From: Ensifer sp. IC3342 | Lineage (GTDB): Bacteria; Pseudomonadota; Alphaproteobacteria; Rhizobiales; Rhizobiaceae | NCBI RefSeq assembly: GCF_020193655.1 | Contig: NZ_JADYVE010000001.1 | Span: 806,001 to 870,000 of the forward strand | Length of the DNA stretch: 64,000 bases | Direction: 5' to 3' | Shown: positions 17,106 to 28,414 of the stretch, piece after piece | How the letters are laid out: the number at the start of each line of letters is the position of its first letter | Position numbering within the stretch: position 1 is the stretch's first letter | Made by a program: the position numbers and the translations under genes | The notes under the pieces: model-generated | What the model was told of the DNA's origin: nothing | The model's input: the letters and a program-made list of their open reading frames with translations, nothing else | Database searches by the model: none

Positions 17106-17351
17106 CAGGGGCGAGTGTCCCTTCGGGGAACGCCCGCGAAGGTAGATAGCGCCCCGAACCAGAGCTTTCCTTGCGCGTTCTCCCGAGCGCGCAGGTCGTG
17201 TTGAGTGATTTATCCTCATTTCGCGATCGAACCGAGGCTAGATTACGCAACAATTCAAGCTGTTACAGCCACCGATGCAGTGCCGCACGGCCGCTGTAGA
17301 CCGATGACAGGATGAAGACAGGAGCCCTCAAGCTCCGGAACAGGATGTATC

Positions 17352-19172
17352 ATGTCCGCCGATTCCCGCGTTACCGCCATCACCGCTCGCATCGTCGAGC
17401 GTTCAAAACCTAAGCGCGAAGCCTATCTCGATCGCGTGCGCAGCGCCGCAGCGAACGGGCCGCATCGCAGCGTGCTCGGCTGCGGCAACCTCGCACATGG
17501 GTTTGCCGTCTGTTCCCCCGCCGAGAAGACGGCGCTCGCGGGTGACCGCGTCCCCAATCTCGGCATCATTACCTCCTACAACGATATGCTCTCGGCGCAT
17601 CAGCCCTTCGAGACCTATCCGGCACTGATCCGGGAGGCGGCTCGCGAGGCGGGCGGCGTAGCCCAAGTCGCCGGCGGCGTGCCGGCGATGTGCGACGGCG
17701 TCACCCAGGGCCAGCCCGGCATGGAGCTGTCGCTCTTCTCGCGCGACCTGATCGCGATGGCCGCGGGCGTCGGGCTGTCGCACAACATGTTCGACTCCGC
17801 TGTCTATCTCGGCGTCTGCGACAAGATCGTCCCGGGCCTCGTTATCGCAGCGCTGACCTTCGGCCACCTGCCCGCGGTATTCATTCCCGCGGGACCGATG
17901 ACCTCGGGCCTGCCGAATGACGAGAAGGCCAAGGTCCGCCAGCTCTTCGCCGAGGGCAAGGTCGGTCGCGATGAGTTGCTCGAGGCGGAATCCAAGTCCT
18001 ATCACGGCCCCGGCACCTGCACCTTCTACGGCACCGCCAACTCCAATCAGATGCTGATGGAGATCATGGGCTTCCACATGCCCGGCGCCTCCTTCATCAA
18101 CCCCGGCACGCCTCTGCGTGACGCGCTGACGAAGGAAGCAGCCAAGCGGGCACTCGCGATCACCGCGCTCGGCAACGAATTCACCCCCGCCGGCGAGATG
18201 ATCGACGAACGATCGATCGTCAACGGCGTCGTCGGCCTGCACGCAACGGGCGGCTCGACCAACCACACCATGCATCTCGTGGCCATGGCGCGCGCCGCGG
18301 GCATCCTGCTCACTTGGCAGGACATCTCCGAACTTTCCGACATCGTACCGCTTCTGGCCCGCGTCTATCCGAACGGCCTTGCGGACGTGAACCATTTCCA
18401 CGCCGCCGGCGGCATGGGCTTCCTGATCGGTCAACTGCTCAAGAATGGCCTGTTGCACGATGACGTCAGGACGGTGTTCGGCCAAGGCCTCGACGCCTAT
18501 GCGATCGACGTCAAGCTCGGCGCCAACGGCGGTGTTCACCGCGAGCCGGCGCCGCAACAGAGCGCCGATCCGAAGGTGCTGACAACGATCGATCAGCCGT
18601 TCCAGCACACGGGCGGGCTAAAGATGCTCGCCGGCAATCTTGGCAAGGCGGTGATCAAGATTTCGGCCGTCAAACCGGATCGCCATGTCATCGAAGCACC
18701 GGCGAAGATCTTTCACGATCAGGCGGAGCTCAACGCCGCTTTCAAGGCGGGCAAGCTGGAGGGCGATTTCGTCGCCGTCGTCCGCTTCCAGGGTCCGAAA
18801 GCCAATGGCATGCCGGAACTGCACAAGCTGACGACCGTGCTCGGCATCCTGCAGGACCGTGGCCAGAAGGTTGCCATCTTGACCGACGGCCGCATGTCGG
18901 GCGCGTCCGGCAAGGTTCCGGCAGCGATCCATGTCACACCGGAAGCAAAGGACGGCGGGCCGATCGCTCGCATCCAGGAAGGCGACATCGTCCGCATCGA
19001 CGCGATTGCCGGAACGATAGAGGTCCTGGTCGAAGACATTGCGCTGAAAACGCGCGTGCCGGCCCAAATCGACCTCTCCGACAACGAATTCGGCATGGGC
19101 CGCGAGCTCTTCGCGCCGTTCCGCCGCATCGCTGGCGCGGCTGATCATGGGGCAAGCGTCCTCTTCCAGTGA
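17352..19172 (+). CDS. edd: Phosphogluconate dehydratase
   Basis: Iron-sulfur dehydratase of the Entner-Doudoroff pathway; it converts 6-phosphogluconate to KDPG. The 606-aa length is standard. The IlvD/Edd motifs are present: [28 protein letters not shown] with a cluster cysteine, and [18 protein letters not shown] near the C-terminus. The ATG follows an AGGATG site. It has its own 246-bp upstream region, so it may have a promoter besides that of zwf-pgl. Confidence 0.97.
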   Translation: MSADSRVTAITARIVERSKPKREAYLDRVRSAAANGPHRSVLGCGNLAHGFAVCSPAEKTALAGDRVPNLGIITSYNDMLSAHQPFETYPALIREAAREAGGVAQVAGGVPAMCDGVTQGQPGMELSLFSRDLIAMAAGVGLSHNMFDSAVYLGVCDKIVPGLVIAALTFGHLPAVFIPAGPMTSGLPNDEKAKVRQLFAEGKVGRDELLEAESKSYHGPGTCTFYGTANSNQMLMEIMGFHMPGASFINPGTPLRDALTKEAAKRALAITALGNEFTPAGEMIDERSIVNGVVGLHATGGSTNHTMHLVAMARAAGILLTWQDISELSDIVPLLARVYPNGLADVNHFHAAGGMGFLIGQLLKNGLLHDDVRTVFGQGLDAYAIDVKLGANGGVHREPAPQQSADPKVLTTIDQPFQHTGGLKMLAGNLGKAVIKISAVKPDRHVIEAPAKIFHDQAELNAAFKAGKLEGDFVAVVRFQGPKANGMPELHKLTTVLGILQDRGQKVAILTDGRMSGASGKVPAAIHVTPEAKDGGPIARIQEGDIVRIDAIAGTIEVLVEDIALKTRVPAQIDLSDNEFGMGRELFAPFRRIAGAADHGASVLFQ

Positions 19173-19210
19173 GCCGTCGGACGTCCGACCACCAATCACG
19201 GCTGCTCTCG

Positions 19211-19575
19211 CTACGGGAGCGGCCCGGGAGGCATATCGTTACGACCGTCGTAACGCTCGATTTTGAGCGCGAACACGTCCACCCCCTCGATACAACGGGC
19301 GTTGAGCGAAACGCGGTCGCCCGGATAGCCGCTTCGCATGATGGCGGTGCCGCATGTGGGGCAGAAGTGATGGCCGTCGGTGATGCCGCGCCAGATGTAG
19401 GTCGACAGGCGCCGCTTTTCGGTAATCAGCCGGACAGCGGCGGCGTCTACCTTCCATGAAGGAAACCGGAACGCCGGCACGTCGAGCAATTGCATTCGAC
19501 CAATCGCGATAGCTCAGCGTCGACCTCGAGAGAGATGTCGCCACAGTGACAGGAAAGGCGATAGGGTCGCTGCAT
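19211..19575 (-). pseudogene. GFA/CENP-V family protein split by a one-base frameshift
   Basis: From ATG 19575 the first frame reads MQRPYRLSCHCGDISLEVDA, then VECNCSTCRRSGFLH, and hits TAG seven bases later. The second frame carries on exactly where the first breaks: WKVDAAAVRLITEKRR, then HFCPTCGTAIMRSG, to TGA 19211. Inserting one T after CAT (between 19455 and 19456) would join them as LHWKVDA and give a normal protein of about 120 aa with the CxC...CxxC...CxxC zinc ligands of the glutathione-dependent formaldehyde-activating family. Either a pseudogene or a sequencing error. It converges with edd. Confidence 0.85.
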
Positions 19576-19694
19576 GGCGGTTCTCTGGCCTCGATCTACA
19601 GTCGCTACAGCTTGAGTCTCGACAACGCAGGCAGCCCCGTCAAGACGGACCGCAATGCCGACACGCGCTGTAGACGCGGCGCACCTTTTCGGTT

Positions 19695-20105
19695 TCAGCG
19701 ATAGATATCGAGCGTGCGATTGCGGTGATTCGGATGGGTGCTGTAGACGAAGATCCGGTTCAGATCGCTATCTGTCAAAAGCCGCAGGAAGCGCGCTTCA
19801 ATGATATTGTTGGCATGAACGCGCTTGAGCAGGCAGCCGATCAAGGGGATGCGTGCACTCGGGATATCAAGATAGAAGTTCCGCGGCAATTGGAACTGCG
19901 TCATGATGCCTATGAGGGCGCTGCTCTTGGATAGCTTGATGATTTCGCAGCGGCGAGACGAGAGGTGCTGCATGCCCTTCTCGGTGAATTCGATGCGCGC
20001 CTCGTTGCGTGTATCCTCCATTGGGAAGTTCGCTTCCCGATCGTACATGAAGGATTCTTCCTTGTTGAGGAAGTGCTGGTGCACCACAGGGGCCGCGCCG
20101 CTCAT
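19695..20105 (-). CDS. PilZ-like domain protein
   Basis: Protein of 136 aa starting MSGAAPVVHQ after a GGCGAG site. The stretch RRCEIIKLSKSSALIGIMTQFQLP...FYLDIP...GCLLKRVHANNIIEARFLR follows the beta-barrel pattern of rhizobial PilZ-like proteins. The classical RxxxR and DxSxxG c-di-GMP motifs are degenerate (SSRRC; KSSALIG), so it may not bind c-di-GMP. It is monocistronic between the broken GFA gene and the end of the agl operon. Function unknown. Confidence 0.7.
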   Translation of the reverse strand: MSGAAPVVHQHFLNKEESFMYDREANFPMEDTRNEARIEFTEKGMQHLSSRRCEIIKLSKSSALIGIMTQFQLPRNFYLDIPSARIPLIGCLLKRVHANNIIEARFLRLLTDSDLNRIFVYSTHPNHRNRTLDIYR

Positions 20106-20190
20106 AGAACTCGCCTTTCACATTTCCGTACGCGGCGACGCTAACCCATGAAATTTAACAGAGAGTTTGGCTTGGCAAAGAGGTGTGGAA

Positions 20191-20216
20191 AACCCGCCCG
20201 ACAACGCCGGACGGGT
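20191..20216 (-). terminator. Probable terminator of the agl operon
   Basis: ACCCGCCCG (20192-20200) pairs with CGGACGGGT (20208-20216) with one mismatch. On the minus strand the stem is followed by TTTTCC. It lies about 85 bp after the aglK stop codon. Confidence 0.55.
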
Positions 20217-20300
20217 GCAATATGGTTAAATCCGTATAACTGAAGACAGAGAGACGGGGCCCACCGTTTCTCCGCTTGCGCCGACCACCGGCGACACGGA

Positions 20301-21389
20301 CTAGGGGCGATAGCTGCGTCCTTCGGCATCGAAGAGGTGAAGCTTTGCCTTGTCGGCGGTGAAGCGCACCTTGTCTCCCCGGTTGACCTGCGGGATGCCG
20401 GGGATCTTCGCGATCAGCGGCTCGTTTTCGACCAGTCCCTCGATATAGAGCAGCGTCACTTCGCCGAGCGCCTCGACGATCGAAACCGTTCCTTCGAACA
20501 GAAAGTCGTCGGACTGCGTCGCCTGGAGGTCTTCCGGCCGCACGCCGAAACTCGCCTTCTTTCCTTTCTCGGAAGGGTCCGTGGCTATGTCGAGCGTCAC
20601 CGACTTGCCGCCTGCGAGCGTCACGGTCGTCTGCCCGCCGGTGGCGGAGATCGTCGAAGGAATGATGTTCATCGCCGGCGAGCCGATGAAGCGGGCGACA
20701 AAAAGGTTCGCCGGACGCTCATAGAGTTCGAGCGGTGCACCGACCTGCTCGATATGGCCTGCAGAAAGCACGACAATGCGATCGGCAAGCGTCATCGCCT
20801 CCACCTGGTCATGGGTGACATAGATCATTGTCGTATCGGCCATCTGCTCGTTGAGCTTGGCGATCTCGATCCGCGTGGCAACGCGCAAGGCCGCATCGAG
20901 GTTGGAAAGCGGCTCGTCGAAGAGGAAGACCTTGGGGTTGCGGCAAATCGCCCGTCCGATCGCCACGCGCTGGCGCTGGCCGCCGGAGAGGGCTTTTGGC
21001 AGGCGGTCGAGATATTTGGTGAGCTGAAGGATTTCCGCCGCCGAGCGCACGCGGCGATCGATTTCCTCCTTCGACTCCTTGGCGATCCGCATGCCGAAAG
21101 CCATGTTGTCGTAGACCGTCATGTGCGGGTAGAGCGCGTAGGACTGGAACACCATGGCGATGCCGCGCTTCGATGGCGGCACGTCGTTGACCCGGTCGCC
21201 GTCGATGAACATGTCGCCGCCGGTTATCTCCTCAAGGCCGGCGATCATCCTGAGCAGCGTCGATTTCCCGCAGCCCGACGGCCCCACGAAGACGATGAAC
21301 TCACCCTGCTTGATGTCGAGGTTGATGCCGTGAATGACATCAACGGCCCCATAGGACTTGCGGATATCTTTAAGCAGCAGGCCTGTCAT
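20301..21389 (-). CDS. aglK: Alpha-glucoside ABC transporter ATP-binding protein
   Basis: ATPase of 362 aa energising alpha-glucoside import, MalK/UgpC type. Walker A GPSGCGKST lies at 36-44, the signature ALSGGQRQRVAIGRA in the middle, Walker B with VFLFDEPLSNLD after it, and the C-terminal TOBE/OB domain follows. ATG 21389 was chosen because GGGAGG precedes it and the longer frame upstream overlaps aglA without homology. Last gene of aglE-F-G-A-K, 74 bp after aglA. Confidence 0.95.
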   Translation of the reverse strand: MTGLLLKDIRKSYGAVDVIHGINLDIKQGEFIVFVGPSGCGKSTLLRMIAGLEEITGGDMFIDGDRVNDVPPSKRGIAMVFQSYALYPHMTVYDNMAFGMRIAKESKEEIDRRVRSAAEILQLTKYLDRLPKALSGGQRQRVAIGRAICRNPKVFLFDEPLSNLDAALRVATRIEIAKLNEQMADTTMIYVTHDQVEAMTLADRIVVLSAGHIEQVGAPLELYERPANLFVARFIGSPAMNIIPSTISATGGQTTVTLAGGKSVTLDIATDPSEKGKKASFGVRPEDLQATQSDDFLFEGTVSIVEALGEVTLLYIEGLVENEPLIAKIPGIPQVNRGDKVRFTADKAKLHLFDAEGRSYRP

Positions 21390-21463
21390 CGCACCCTCCC
21401 CTCGCTGTTTCTTCATAATGCATTTTCTTCGTGCGAACCGGCGTCCGCTTCGCTTGAAGATGC

Positions 21464-23119
<1,656 letters not shown>

Positions 23120-23149
23120 TCGTGTAAAAGGTCCTTGTCCTGAAATCTG

Positions 23150-24295
23150 TCAGCCGCCCTTGACCGATCCCGCAAGCAGACCGCGCACGAGATAGCGCTG
23201 CAGGGCGAAGAAGACGATCAGAGGAACGACGATGGTAATGAAGGCGGAGGCGGTCAGGATTTCCCAGTTGCCGCCGCGAGAGCCGAGCAGGTTGACCAGT
23301 CGCCCCGTTAGCACGAGTTGGTCCTGGCCGGTGCCGAGGAAGACGATCGCGACCAGGAGATCGTTCCAGGTCCAGAGGAACTGGAAGATCGCGAAGGATG
23401 CGAGCGCTGGGAAAGACAATGGCAGGATGATCTTGACGAAGATGTCAAAATCGCTGGCGCCGTCGACGCGTGCGGATTCCATGATCTCGCGCGGCAGACC
23501 CGCCATGTAGTTGCGTAAGAGATAGATCGCGAGCGGCAGGCCAAAGCCTGTGTGCGCAAGCCAGATGCCCATGTAGGTCTTGGCCGGGACGCCGAAGAAT
23601 GCCCCCACGCCGTTGTAGAGCTTCAAGAGCGGAATGAGCGACATCTGCAGCGGCACGACCAGCAGCCCGACGACCACGGCGATCAGGATTGCACGCCCGG
23701 GAAAGGGCATCCAGGCGAGAGCATAGGCTGCAAAGGCCGCGATCAGAATCGGGATCACCGTCGATGGAACGGCTACCGTCAGCGAGTTGATGAAGGACGC
23801 ACCGATGCCCTCCGCACCCAGCACCTCCCGATAGTTGTCGAGGGTGAAGCGCGGTGGTGCGGCGGCGGTGAAGAAGATGCGCTGGCCGCGCGAGCCTTCC
23901 ATCCTGGTATCGGAAACGATCTCGAAGCTGCCGTCCGCCTGCACCGTCAGCTTTTCGCCGTCGTTCAATTCCGCAGTTTCGCCGGCTTTGAAGGCTGCCG
24001 GTTCGCGGCTGGAGAAGCCGAAGGCCGAAATCTGTCCGGCTTGACCATCAAGAATGTTACCGGAGATGACAAACTTGCCGTCGCGCTCGACCTGGCTTTC
24101 GGCCGACGGAGCGCGCGCGACGTCATTGCGCGACGAAGTGGCAAGGGCGGTCCACCATCCGGAAACGGCGAGTTGGTCCTTGTCGCGCAGCGACGAGATC
24201 AACAGGCCGGCGGTCGGCATCGTCCAGAGAGCGACGATGAGAAGCACCGAGAGATGGACGGCCCACATCAGCGGGGAGCGCTTGGCTGGGGTCAT
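23150..24295 (-). CDS. aglG: Alpha-glucoside ABC transporter permease AglG
   Basis: Inner-membrane permease of 381 aa, MalG type. The first membrane helix (about 12-32) is followed by a large extra domain of about 110 residues (roughly 35-150), unusual for MalG proteins but known for AglG-like ones. Then come five helices and the EAA loop (SARVDGASDFDIFVKIILPLSFP). The stop and start of aglF/aglG are separated by only 1 bp, so they are translationally linked and form the heterodimeric channel. Confidence 0.93.
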   Translation of the reverse strand: MTPAKRSPLMWAVHLSVLLIVALWTMPTAGLLISSLRDKDQLAVSGWWTALATSSRNDVARAPSAESQVERDGKFVISGNILDGQAGQISAFGFSSREPAAFKAGETAELNDGEKLTVQADGSFEIVSDTRMEGSRGQRIFFTAAAPPRFTLDNYREVLGAEGIGASFINSLTVAVPSTVIPILIAAFAAYALAWMPFPGRAILIAVVVGLLVVPLQMSLIPLLKLYNGVGAFFGVPAKTYMGIWLAHTGFGLPLAIYLLRNYMAGLPREIMESARVDGASDFDIFVKIILPLSFPALASFAIFQFLWTWNDLLVAIVFLGTGQDQLVLTGRLVNLLGSRGGNWEILTASAFITIVVPLIVFFALQRYLVRGLLAGSVKGG

Positions 24296-24296
24296 C

Positions 24297-25307
24297 TCAG
24301 TGGCTCCTCATTTCCTTGGCCGCGTTGCGGATGTTCCAGATCATGATCGGGACGACGAGAATCATGATCACCACGGCAATCGACGCGCCGCGGCCGAAGT
24401 CTCCGCCACCGCGGAACATCCAGTCGAACATGAGGTTGGCGAGCACCTGGCTCTGCCATTGCCCATTCGTCATCGCGAGAACGATGTCGAAAACCTTGAG
24501 CACCAGGATTGTGATGGTGGTCCAGACGACGGCGATCGTACCCCAGATCTGCGGCACCATGATCTTGAAGAAGATCTGCCAGCCATTGGCGCCGTCGATC
24601 ACCGCGGCCTCGATGGTCTCCTCCGGTATGCCGCGCAGGGCCGCAGAGAGAATGACCATCGCAAATCCGGTCTGGATCCAGATAAGGATGACCATGAGGA
24701 AGAAATTGTTCCAGAAGGGCAGCGTGATCCAGGCCTGCGGCACGCCGCCGAGGGCGACGACGATGGCATTCAAGAGGCCGATCTGCTCCGCTCCCTCCGC
24801 ACGGTAGTCGTAGATGAACTTCCAGATGACGGCCGCGCCGACGAAGGAGATCGCCATCGGCATGAAGATCAGCGTCTTGGCGATGTTGCCCCACCAGATG
24901 CGGTCCGTCAGCGCCGCGATGATGAGCCCGAAGAAGGTCGAGAGTGCCGGAACGACCAGCAGCCAGAGGAAATTGTTGAAGATCGACTGACGGAATTCAC
25001 CGTCGTTAATCATCCAGAAATAATTACTCCAGCCGACGAAGTTCACTCCCCCGCGATCATGGAAGCTGAAAACGACGGACTTATAGACCGGATAGATGAG
25101 ATAGATCGTCAGCGCGAAGAGTGCGGGCGCCAGAAACAGCCAGGGCCGGATGGCGTTAGTGATGCGCAGGTTGCGGGATGCAGCCTTACCGGAGAGGCCC
25201 TTCGATGGAAAAATCCAGTCGAGAATGAAATTGGTGCCCCAGAAATAGGCTGCGCAAGCCAGGACACCGACAATCATCGTCAGAATGGCAGTGAGTAGCT
25301 GCTGCAT
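24297..25307 (-). CDS. aglF: Alpha-glucoside ABC transporter permease AglF
   Basis: Inner-membrane permease of 336 aa, MalF type, partner of AglG. Several membrane helices are evident (about 8-28, 55-75, 120-145, 155-175, 215-240, 300-325). The EAA loop AAVIDGANGWQIFFKIMVPQIW contacts AglK. It follows aglE after 161 bp that include a strong intercistronic hairpin. Confidence 0.93.
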   Translation of the reverse strand: MQQLLTAILTMIVGVLACAAYFWGTNFILDWIFPSKGLSGKAASRNLRITNAIRPWLFLAPALFALTIYLIYPVYKSVVFSFHDRGGVNFVGWSNYFWMINDGEFRQSIFNNFLWLLVVPALSTFFGLIIAALTDRIWWGNIAKTLIFMPMAISFVGAAVIWKFIYDYRAEGAEQIGLLNAIVVALGGVPQAWITLPFWNNFFLMVILIWIQTGFAMVILSAALRGIPEETIEAAVIDGANGWQIFFKIMVPQIWGTIAVVWTTITILVLKVFDIVLAMTNGQWQSQVLANLMFDWMFRGGGDFGRGASIAVVIMILVVPIMIWNIRNAAKEMRSH

Positions 25308-25426
25308 GACACATCCCTCCCCTTAAACGCGCTCCGGAGCAGGATCTCCAGACGCATCGTGTGATGGCGGCTACCGCTCTTGATTGGGATTACCCCGATT
25401 GCCGAGGCAATCCGGAAATGAAGGAG

Positions 25427-25454
25427 CGGCGGACGAGATTAGCATCGTCCGCCG
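25427..25454 (-). terminator. Intercistronic hairpin between aglE and aglF
   Basis: CGGCGGACGA (25427-25436) and TCGTCCGCCG (25445-25454) form a perfect 10-bp G/C-rich stem with an 8-base loop, 14 bp after the aglE stop. On the minus strand it is followed by CTCCTTCATTTCC. It probably acts as partial terminator or as 3' stabiliser of aglE mRNA, giving more binding protein than permease, as seen in other sugar ABC operons. Confidence 0.65.
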
Positions 25455-25468
25455 TATTTATTTGAGTC

Positions 25469-26827
25469 TTACTTGATGGCGTCCCACGCCTTCTGCACAC
25501 CGCCAGCGACGTCGGCAGACGACTTGCCGCCCACGAAATCGACCATGCCTGTCCAGAAGGCGCCTGCGCCGATCTTGCCGGGCATCAGGTCGGACCCGTC
25601 GAAACGGAAGGTCGTGGCGTTGAGCAGGATCTCGCCCTGCTTCTTCAGCGGCGGGTTGCCGTAGGTCTCGACATTGACGCTCTTGTAGGGCGTCAGGAAG
25701 CTCGTCTGGGCCATCCAGACCTCATGTGCAATCGGCGTCTTCAGGAACTCGATGAAGGCGCGGGCGGCCGGTGTATCCTTGGTGATCATCGCAAGGGTAC
25801 CAGCACCCAGAACCGGATTGCCAAGCTCCTTCTTGCTCTCATACGGAGGCATGTAGAAGAAGTCGGCATCCTCGCCGATCACCGTGCCTTCCGGGAAGAA
25901 GGACGGAATGAACGACGCCTGATGGTGCAGGTAGCACTTCGGCGGCGAGGAGAAGAGGCCCTTGGGGCTGTCGCGGAAGTCGGCGGAGGCCACGGCCGCA
26001 GCGCCACCGTCCACGAACTTGTCGTTGCGCGCGAACCAGCCGAATTCGTCCAATGCACCGGTGACCGCCGGATCGGTGAAAGGAATCTCGTTCTTGACCC
26101 ATTTGTCGTAGACGTCGGCCGGCTGCGTGCGCAGCATCAGATCCTCGACCCAGTCGGTTGCCGGCCAGCCGGTCGCGCCGCCCGAACCGAGGCCGATGCA
26201 CCATGGCTTTTCACCATCGGCGGCGATCTTTTCGGTCAGCGCCTTCAGCTCTTCCATGGTCTTCGGCACTTCGTAGCCGGCGTCCTCGAAGTTTTCCGGC
26301 ACGTACCAGACTAGTGACTTCACGTCGATCTTGTAGGGGAATGCATAGAGCGCCGCTTTGCCATCCTTGCCAGTGTAGGTGGAGAGATCGACCCAGGATT
26401 GACCGGCGGCGTAGTTGTCGAGCAACCACTGCTTTGTTTCATCGCCGAGCGGCGTCAGATGGCCCTTCGAGGCGAGGTCGGCAATGAGGCCCGGCTGCGG
26501 CAGGATCGCGATATCCGGCGGGCTGCCGGCCTGCGTGTCGATGACGATCTGCTGTTCGTAGTTTTCGGAGGACGAATATTTGAGGTCAACGCCGGTCGCT
26601 TCGACGAAGTAGGCATAGACGCTTTTGAAGAGCGCCTCGTCCTCGCCGCGCCAGGGGCCGAAGATCGTCAGCGTCTGTCCCTTGAGGTCGTGGCCCTTCT
26701 TGAACTCTTCGAAGCTCGCCCAATTGAACTTGGAGTCTTCACCGGGCTTGAACTTCAGCTCGGCGGCATCGGCAGCCCCCGCTACCAGGGCGAGCGCAGC
26801 AACGCCCATCAGGAATGATCTCTTCAC
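25469..26827 (-). CDS. aglE: Alpha-glucoside ABC transporter substrate-binding protein
   Basis: Periplasmic binding protein of 452 aa. The signal peptide covers about residues 1-21 (ending ADA|AE). The rest is a cluster-B extracellular binding protein, with GPWRGEDEALFKSV near the N-terminus. It captures alpha-glucosides and delivers them to AglFG. The GTG at 26827 was chosen because GGGAGGA lies 6-8 bases upstream and the signal peptide begins there. First gene of the operon, downstream of palindromic operators for AglR. Confidence 0.93.
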   Translation of the reverse strand: MKRSFLMGVAALALVAGAADAAELKFKPGEDSKFNWASFEEFKKGHDLKGQTLTIFGPWRGEDEALFKSVYAYFVEATGVDLKYSSSENYEQQIVIDTQAGSPPDIAILPQPGLIADLASKGHLTPLGDETKQWLLDNYAAGQSWVDLSTYTGKDGKAALYAFPYKIDVKSLVWYVPENFEDAGYEVPKTMEELKALTEKIAADGEKPWCIGLGSGGATGWPATDWVEDLMLRTQPADVYDKWVKNEIPFTDPAVTGALDEFGWFARNDKFVDGGAAAVASADFRDSPKGLFSSPPKCYLHHQASFIPSFFPEGTVIGEDADFFYMPPYESKKELGNPVLGAGTLAMITKDTPAARAFIEFLKTPIAHEVWMAQTSFLTPYKSVNVETYGNPPLKKQGEILLNATTFRFDGSDLMPGKIGAGAFWTGMVDFVGGKSSADVAGGVQKAWDAIK

Positions 26828-26888
26828 GTTATCGTCCTCCCAACATGAACCCGGACGTTGCGCCGGGCGGATCACCAACGCGCAAATT

Positions 26889-26902
26889 CAAAGCGCTTTG
26901 AG
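26889..26902. promoter_or_regulatory. AglR operator O1 (perfect palindrome)
   Basis: TCAAAGCGCTTTGA is a perfect 14-bp palindrome with the central CG step typical of LacI/GalR operators. It lies 62 bp upstream of the aglE start codon, suitable for repressing the aglE-K transcript. Confidence 0.75.
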
Positions 26903-26935
26903 TTCGCTAAGAAATCATCGCCGCTGACGAAGAGT

Positions 26936-26945
26936 CAAGCGCTTT
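26936..26945. promoter_or_regulatory. Weaker AglR-like operator O2
   Basis: CAAGCGCTTT repeats nine of the ten central positions of the other agl sites but lacks full symmetry. It lies between O1 and O3, so it may be an auxiliary site. Confidence 0.4.
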
Positions 26946-27092
26946 CCTTGCGATCGTTTGAAAGCAACGTGGATATTGCCACGCATCAACATTTTGCAGC
27001 GCGAAAGCGCGGTTTTCCGCTTTCTCCGGCGCGGAACGGGTGGTAGAGGACATTGGGGGCGCTGACCGGAACATCCTAAATGAAAGGAGCAT

Positions 27093-27106
27093 CCAAAGCG
27101 CTTTGG
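27093..27106. promoter_or_regulatory. AglR operator O3 at its own start
   Basis: CCAAAGCGCTTTGG is a perfect 14-bp palindrome sharing the core CAAAGCGCTTTG with O1. It overlaps the ribosome-binding region (GGGAGG) of aglR, 10 bp before the ATG, which suggests autorepression. O1 and O3 are 204 bp apart, a spacing that allows DNA looping. Confidence 0.75.
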
Positions 27107-27116
27107 GAGGAGGCCA

Positions 27117-28148
27117 ATGCCGGTCAAACTTAAGCAGCTAGCGGAGCTGCTCGGCCTGTCGCAGACGACGGTCAGCCGAGCGCTCAACGGCTACCCGGAA
27201 GTCAACGCCAAAACGCGGCAGCGAGTCCTGAAAGCGGTACGCGAAACCGGTTACAGGCCGAACCGCGCCGCGCAGCGGCTCGCGACGGGGAAGGCCTACT
27301 CCATCGGGCTTGTCATGCCGATCGCATCCGGCATCGGATCGGACATACATTTCGGCGAATTTCTCGCCGGCCTCGCCGAAGAGGCCGTCAAGCATGACTT
27401 TCATTTCGTACTGAACCCGAGCGCGCCCGAGGACGAGGAAGCGACGTTCCGGCGGCTGGCCGCAAGCGGCACGGTCGACGCACTCTTTATTGCTCATATG
27501 CGCGCCAATGACCCGCGCATCGCTATTCTGAAGTCGCTGTCTATCCCCTTTGTCGTCCATGGCCGATCGATCGGAGGGCCTAGAGACTATCCGTTCCTCG
27601 ACATCGACAACACGGCCGCATTCTACGAGGCGACGAGGCTTCTCATACAGCTCGGCCATCGGCGGATCGCACTCATCAACGGACAGGAACACCTGGCCTT
27701 CGCCATTCGCCGGAAAAAGGGCGTGACGCGCGCCCTCAAGGAGTGGGGTCACGATCTCGACGAGACATTGGTCCACCATTCGGTGATGACCGATGAATAC
27801 GGCTATCGCAGCATGCAGCGTTTCCTGGAGCAGCCGGAACCGCCTACCGCCGTTCTCTGCTCGAGCACGGCTCTGGCACTCGGCGCCGTGCGCGCGATCA
27901 ATCAAGCCGGGCTCACGGTCGGCACGGACATTTCGATCATCGCCCACGACGATGTCTTGCCGATGCTGAAGCCGGAGAATTTCAGCGTGCCGCTGACGAC
28001 GACGCGCTCGTCGCTGAGGGCTGCCGGCGCACGTGTCGCCACCCGGCTGATTGGCGGCATCCTGGACCGCGGCACCTACCCGGATCAGGAGCTCTGGCAT
28101 GCAGAACTGATCGTTCGTGCCTCTACGGGACCGGCACCGGGCAAATAG
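27117..28148 (+). CDS. aglR: LacI-family transcriptional regulator of the agl operon
   Basis: Repressor of 343 aa. The LacI helix-turn-helix lies at residues 3-25 (LKQLAELLGLSQTTVSRALNGY), then the hinge helix, then a periplasmic-binding-protein-like sugar-sensing domain. It is divergent from aglE; two perfect palindromes in the intergenic region fit a LacI-type dimer. Alpha-glucosides or a derivative are the likely inducers. Known AglR of S. meliloti has the same place. Confidence 0.93.
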   Translation: MPVKLKQLAELLGLSQTTVSRALNGYPEVNAKTRQRVLKAVRETGYRPNRAAQRLATGKAYSIGLVMPIASGIGSDIHFGEFLAGLAEEAVKHDFHFVLNPSAPEDEEATFRRLAASGTVDALFIAHMRANDPRIAILKSLSIPFVVHGRSIGGPRDYPFLDIDNTAAFYEATRLLIQLGHRRIALINGQEHLAFAIRRKKGVTRALKEWGHDLDETLVHHSVMTDEYGYRSMQRFLEQPEPPTAVLCSSTALALGAVRAINQAGLTVGTDISIIAHDDVLPMLKPENFSVPLTTTRSSLRAAGARVATRLIGGILDRGTYPDQELWHAELIVRASTGPAPGK

Positions 28149-28414
28149 CAATTGAAGTGTACGACGATTTTCGGTCCGAACGCTTCACGGTTTCAATGAA
28201 GCGGCGAATCGGCTGAGAGCCGCTCCCCCCATTTCCGTCTCAGAGATCGTTTGAAAACGGAGTGGCGGTTTGAGGCGGTCCATGATTCAAGCTTCTGGTG
28301 TGAATAGCAGCAAATCAGGCCCGGATGGCCGCCGGTGTAGGGGGTACCTCAAGCGTCCGTTGTTGGACTAGGCGACACCTCGTAGCTTGGAACGACACCC
28401 TGGAGATTGGAAAC

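Noticed and set aside
24054-25298. 414-aa ORF antisense to aglG/aglF
   Set aside because: Composition dominated by D, E, R and H is the mirror of membrane-protein codons.
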